Positions 60,455-64,000 of a stretch of DNA of 64,000 nucleotides are shown one piece after another. The stretch is from positions 124,001-188,000 of the forward strand of contig JANQQC010000060.1 in NCBI GenBank assembly GCA_028285145.1, given 5' to 3'. Under the pieces are notes generated by a model. It did no database searches. It saw nothing but the letters and a program-made list of their open reading frames with translations, and was not told where the DNA came from. Each line of letters starts with the position of its first letter. The first letter of the stretch is position 1. The DNA is from Hyphomonadaceae bacterium. Lineage in GTDB: Bacteria; Pseudomonadota; Alphaproteobacteria; Caulobacterales; Hyphomonadaceae. The translations under genes were made by a program, and so were the position numbers.

Positions 60455-61588
60455 ATGTCTGCCGAACAAGAGCGAACCGCTTCAACCGACGCCTATGAAG
60501 GCGCACTCTTGGAAACGGTTCTCGCTTCTGTCCCAGATGCCATGATCGTCATAGATGCGGCAGGAGCGATTCTCGCCTTCAGCAGATCCGCGGAGGTGCT
60601 TTTCGGCCATGCGGCGAGCGAAGTTGTTGGCCGAAATGTAAGCGAGCTTATGGGAGATCGAGATCGCGCCCACCATGATCGCTACATGACAAATTACATC
60701 GCGACCGGTGAAAAACAGATTATTGGTATAGGGCGTGTCGTAGAGGCCAAACTGGCCGATGGAAGCGAGATTCCGGTTCATCTGACGATCGCGGAAACGA
60801 ATGTCGATGGCCGCCGAATATTCGCCGGATATATTCGCGATGTGACAAAGGAGCAGGCAGCCGACCACAGGCTTTCCAGATTGCAGGCCGAGCTCTCGAG
60901 TTTTTCTCGGTTGAGCGCTGTCGGAACGATGGCGTCGGCAATGGCTCATGAACTAAACCAGCCCCTGACCGCCGTCGCGAATTATCTTGAAGCGGCTCGC
61001 GATCTGCTCAAGGATCCGGACGCGGAAACAGTTGCCATGGTCCGGGAAGCCCTTGATGCTGCTGCGGGCCAGTCCATACGCGCGGGGCAGATCGTTCGAA
61101 AACTCAGGGATTATGTGTCGCGCGGCGAGTTTGAAAAACGACCCGTGGACATGAACCCGGTGATTCAGGAGGCGATCGCGGTCTCAAAAATTGGTGTCGA
61201 GGGACAGATCCCCCGGATTGCTTTTCAACCTGACGAAAGCATCCCGAAAGTCCTTGTTGACCGGCTTCAGATTCGGCAGGTTGTTCTCAACCTCATTCGT
61301 AATGCGACCGACGCGCTGGCCGACACAGACAACCCCCTTATCCGAGTATCTGCCTGGGTCAGCAAACCCGGGACGCTGCTTGTGGAAGTTCGAGACAACG
61401 GACCCGGTCTGAGCCTGGACGATGAGCGGTCACCGTTTGAACCATTCCAGTCATCGAAGTCGGATGGTATGGGCTTAGGGCTATCGATCTGCCAGACGAT
61501 CGTCGAGGCCCATGACGGCGAGATCTGGACGGAGTCCGAGCCTGACACCGGGGCAATATTCAGGTTTTCACTTATTGCGGCGGAATAG
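60455..61588 (+). CDS. fixL: Oxygen-sensing histidine kinase FixL
   Basis: This 377-residue soluble kinase has one heme-PAS domain (~20-135), an H-box (AHELNQPL, His165) and an HATPase domain (NLIRNATDAL; DNGPGL; GLGLSICQ). His74 and Arg94 occupy the heme-ligand His and the ligand-gating Arg of FixL, with the same 20-residue spacing as His200 and Arg220 of Bradyrhizobium FixL, and lie in the conserved IIGIGR context. It autophosphorylates at low O2 and signals to FixJ. No transmembrane segment was seen. Confidence 0.92.
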   Translation: MSAEQERTASTDAYEGALLETVLASVPDAMIVIDAAGAILAFSRSAEVLFGHAASEVVGRNVSELMGDRDRAHHDRYMTNYIATGEKQIIGIGRVVEAKLADGSEIPVHLTIAETNVDGRRIFAGYIRDVTKEQAADHRLSRLQAELSSFSRLSAVGTMASAMAHELNQPLTAVANYLEAARDLLKDPDAETVAMVREALDAAAGQSIRAGQIVRKLRDYVSRGEFEKRPVDMNPVIQEAIAVSKIGVEGQIPRIAFQPDESIPKVLVDRLQIRQVVLNLIRNATDALADTDNPLIRVSAWVSKPGTLLVEVRDNGPGLSLDDERSPFEPFQSSKSDGMGLGLSICQTIVEAHDGEIWTESEPDTGAIFRFSLIAAE

Positions 61589-61592
61589 AGTA

Positions 61593-62216
61593 ATGCAGGA
61601 ACGCTTAGTTTATCTGGTTGATGACGATGAGGCTATTCGCCATTCAGCGAGCTTCATGCTTCGCCATGTCGGTATGACCGTGAAGACGTTTCCTGATGGT
61701 GTTTCTTTCCTGAGCGACGCGGATCGATCGAGGCCGGCATGCGTACTTATGGATGTCCGGATGCCCGAAATGGATGGGCTGGCCGTTCTGGAGCGCTTGC
61801 GGCATGAGGGGTCGACGATGCCGGTTATTGTACTCACCGGCCACGGCGACGTTTCGACAGCAGTTCTTGCCATGAAGAATGGGGCTACAGATTTTCTGGA
61901 GAAGCCGTACGAGAAGCACGCTCTGCTCACGGCGATTGAACAAGCCTTTGAGCGAATTGAACGCGGAGCGGAGAACGCTGTTGAAGAAGACCGCGCACAG
62001 GCCAAGATCGGTGTTCTTACGGCACGGGAGCGGGACGTCCTTGAGCGGTTGGTCGAAGGCCTTACCAACAAGGGGATTGCGGAGGATTTGGATATCTCAC
62101 CACGGACTGTCGAGATACACCGCGCTAACATGATGGCGAAGCTAGAGGCTGATAGTCTTTCGGCCGCTTTGAAGATCGCATTTGCTGCCGGGATCGCAGA
62201 TTCCGGCGCTAGGTAG
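61593..62216 (+). CDS. fixJ: Response regulator FixJ
   Basis: This 207-residue protein has a receiver domain (phospho-acceptor Asp54 in VLMDVRMPEMDG, Thr in VLTGHGD, Lys in LEKPY) and a LuxR-type DNA-binding domain (LTARERDVLERLVEGLTNKGIAEDL region; SPRTVEIHRANMM). The ATG at 61593 is 4 bp after the fixL stop and gives the normal FixJ length. Phosphorylated FixJ activates targets such as fixK. Confidence 0.93.
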   Translation: MQERLVYLVDDDEAIRHSASFMLRHVGMTVKTFPDGVSFLSDADRSRPACVLMDVRMPEMDGLAVLERLRHEGSTMPVIVLTGHGDVSTAVLAMKNGATDFLEKPYEKHALLTAIEQAFERIERGAENAVEEDRAQAKIGVLTARERDVLERLVEGLTNKGIAEDLDISPRTVEIHRANMMAKLEADSLSAALKIAFAAGIADSGAR

Positions 62217-62301
62217 TTTTGCGTAAAGACTGGATGGACTCCGCGGCCTAGGGTCGAAGCTGGCGTCACCCGGGTGGGCGACCGTTCAGGACACTACCGA
62301 C

Positions 62302-62700
62302 ATGTCAGAGCCTTTCCCTCTCAACGATCAAGGACGAGTCTTGATCGTTGAGGACGATCAGGAGGTGCGTCGCGCGCTAACGCTCCTCCTTAGGGCAAGG
62401 GGCTACGCGCTTGACGTTTTTCGAAGTGGTCATGAACTGCTCGCTACGCAGATCAGTGCGGCTCAGTCGGACTGTCTTCTGATCGACTATAAGCTACCGA
62501 AAATCGATGGGCTCAAACTACTTACCAAGTTACGCGAACTCGGGGTCAAGACGCCAGCCTATCTCATTACGGGCTACCCATCGGCGACGTTGAAAGCACG
62601 GGCATTAGCTGCTGGTTTTGAATCAGTGATCGAGAAGCCTGCTTCGGGCGATGAACTCGCTGAGCTGATCGTCCAATCCCGGTCTTTGCGACCTCATTGA
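62302..62700 (+). CDS. Single-domain response regulator
   Basis: This 132-residue protein is a stand-alone receiver (EDD at 18-20, phospho-acceptor Asp62 in CLLIDYKLPKIDG, Thr in LITGYPS, Lys in IEKPAS) with no output domain. It follows fixJ by 85 bp. It could compete for FixL phosphate or relay it, but there is no direct evidence. Confidence 0.85.
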   Translation: MSEPFPLNDQGRVLIVEDDQEVRRALTLLLRARGYALDVFRSGHELLATQISAAQSDCLLIDYKLPKIDGLKLLTKLRELGVKTPAYLITGYPSATLKARALAAGFESVIEKPASGDELAELIVQSRSLRPH

Positions 62701-62773
62701 ACGCGCTCGCCCGTCAAAGAATTTGCACTTCACCTACTATTCAGTGTGGGCGGAACGCGCCAGTTTCGCTCGT

Positions 62774-63979
62774 ATGAAGCTTGCACTTGGACCCGGCGCG
62801 CTTGTTGCAGCCGCCTTTATCGGCCCTGGCACCGTTACCGTCTGCACATTGGCCGGCGCGCAGTTTGGTTTCACCCTCGTCTGGGCGCTCGTCTTCGCGA
62901 CGATCTCAACAATCGTCCTGCAGGACATGTCATCCAGACTAGGGGCCAGCGCCCGGCTGGGGCTTGGCGAGGCGTTAATGAGGATCATGCCATCGCCCGT
63001 ATTAAAGCTGGTCGTAGGGGCATTGGTTTTTGCGGCGCTAGCCATCGGCAATGCTGCATATGAAGCTGGAAATCTTGCCGGCGGGGCATTGGGGCTTGAG
63101 AGCATTTTCGGAGATCAGAGCCGCCGGGTTTTCATTGGAGCTATCGCGCTCGCCGCTGGTGCGGCGCTCTTCTTTGGGAAATACAAAGCACTGGAGCGCC
63201 TTCTTGTTATTCTCGTGCTGATTATGAGTGCTGCCTTTGTTGCGACTGCAATTCTCGCGCGCCCCGATGTCCCAGCGCTTCTATCCGGACTTCGCCCATC
63301 TGTTCCCGAAGGTGGTTGGCTTACCGCTATCGCACTTATCGGAACAACCGTCGTTCCCTATAATCTATTCCTTCATGCGGCTGCCGCCAAAGCTAGGTGG
63401 GGCGATCACGGCTCAGTCGGCGAAGCGCGATGGGAGAGCGGCCTGTCGATCCTTCTTGGCGGTGTTGTGTCGATCATGATCCTCGCCGCTGCCGCTGGAG
63501 CGGTGTACGGACAGGCGGTCTCAGGCGGTGCTGATCTTGCCAAGAGTCTGGAGCCTGTATGGGGCTCCGGAGCACATTATCTCATTGGGATTGGCCTGCT
63601 CGGCGCTGGCCTGACATCTGCCATCACAGCGCCGATGGCGACCGCCTTCGCCTTGACTGAGTTGATGGGCGGTCCACAACACTCAAGACGAAATCAGTTT
63701 CGTTGGGTTGCCCTTTCGATTGTTGCAATCGGTGCTGCAGTCGCCTTGTCAGGTTGGAAGCCGGTATCCCTGATACTGGTGGCGCAAGCGGCCAACGGTA
63801 TCTTGCTGCCAATTGTTGCGACCTTCCTTCTCATTGTAATGAACCGGAAGTCGCTCTTGGGCGAGTACGTGAACGGCCGCGGCGCAAACCTCCTTGGAGT
63901 GGTCGTCGTCGCGGTGACGTTCGGACTGGGTGCGCGCGCCCTCTGGCGGGTGCTTACGCCGCTTCTTGGTACTGTTTGA
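62774..63979 (+). CDS. Nramp-family transporter with non-canonical metal-site motifs
   Basis: This 401-residue membrane protein has about 11 transmembrane segments of the Nramp/LeuT fold. TM1 reads FIGPGTVTVCTLAG, where classical Nramp proteins have DPGN; TM6 reads VVPYNLFLHAAA, where they have MPHN. The Asp, Asn and Met ligands for Mn2+/Fe2+ are therefore absent, as in Nramp-related proteins with changed substrate. A TTG at 62723 would add 17 residues; the ATG at 62774 is chosen because it directly precedes TM1. It is unrelated in obvious function to the upstream fix genes. Confidence 0.8.
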   Translation: MKLALGPGALVAAAFIGPGTVTVCTLAGAQFGFTLVWALVFATISTIVLQDMSSRLGASARLGLGEALMRIMPSPVLKLVVGALVFAALAIGNAAYEAGNLAGGALGLESIFGDQSRRVFIGAIALAAGAALFFGKYKALERLLVILVLIMSAAFVATAILARPDVPALLSGLRPSVPEGGWLTAIALIGTTVVPYNLFLHAAAAKARWGDHGSVGEARWESGLSILLGGVVSIMILAAAAGAVYGQAVSGGADLAKSLEPVWGSGAHYLIGIGLLGAGLTSAITAPMATAFALTELMGGPQHSRRNQFRWVALSIVAIGAAVALSGWKPVSLILVAQAANGILLPIVATFLLIVMNRKSLLGEYVNGRGANLLGVVVVAVTFGLGARALWRVLTPLLGTV

Positions 63980-64000
63980 CACGCATTCTATGCGCCAACG

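Overview
The window reads as a chromosomal segment of a free-living, flagellated alphaproteobacterium. The evidence is the flagellar gene set (flaF, flbT, a DUF1217 gene, a FlbE-type FliH, a MotE-like protein and a DUF6468 protein next to fliL, with no fliD or fliS), the FixL/FixJ oxygen-sensing pair and the ccoNOQP-ccoGHIS respiratory cluster. Gene density is high, with many 4-bp ATGA overlaps. No rRNA, tRNA, CRISPR array, insertion sequence or prophage gene was seen. The species cannot be named from this sequence.

Region 1 (1-12938, minus strand): one giant open frame that runs off the left edge. It encodes the first ~4312 residues of a modular, presumably surface or secreted protein. It starts with a beta-propeller and continues with four malectin-like domains, Calx-beta repeats, cadherin/He_PIG Ig-like repeats and two near-identical CBM6-like modules. 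Region 2 (12939-19069): a 770-bp intergenic stretch, then a Tat-type PLP enzyme (DSD1/D-threonine aldolase family) and a Tat-type sugar-lactone/alditol oxidase. These are transcribed away from a TetR regulator, and a perfect palindrome lies in the shared promoter. A CvrA/NhaP2-type cation/proton antiporter follows.

Region 3 (19156-50876): a nearly complete flagellar island in several divergent operons. It covers the basal body (fliF, fliE, flgB, flgC, flgF, flgG, flgH, flgI, flgA), the switch (fliG, fliM, fliN), the export gate and ATPase (fliP, fliQ, fliR, flhA, flhB, fliH, fliI, fliJ-like), the hook and junction (flgD, flgE, fliK, flgK, flgL), the filament (fliC with flaF and flbT), the stator and accessories (motA, motB, two fliL, motE), and chaperone/assembly genes (flgJ, flgN). 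A secreted 580-aa protein of unknown family sits between motA and flgF. The hook gene flgE and the stator gene motB each carry an inverted repeat that would fold the ribosome-binding site into a loop next to the start codon. The flagellin gene has a leader hairpin and is followed by a strong intrinsic terminator. A GGDEF protein (51035-52114) closes the island.

Region 4 (52187-62700): the cbb3 cytochrome oxidase genes ccoNOQP and the assembly genes ccoGHIS run as one minus-strand block. Diverging from ccoN are a small membrane protein, a soluble heme-PAS FixL, FixJ and a single-domain receiver. An inverted repeat with FNR/FixK-type spacing lies between the two directions, so sensor, regulator and probable target are physically linked. 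Region 5 (62774-63979): an Nramp-fold transporter that lacks the family's usual metal-binding motifs.

All family calls rest on reading translated sequence and motifs by eye. No database search was run.
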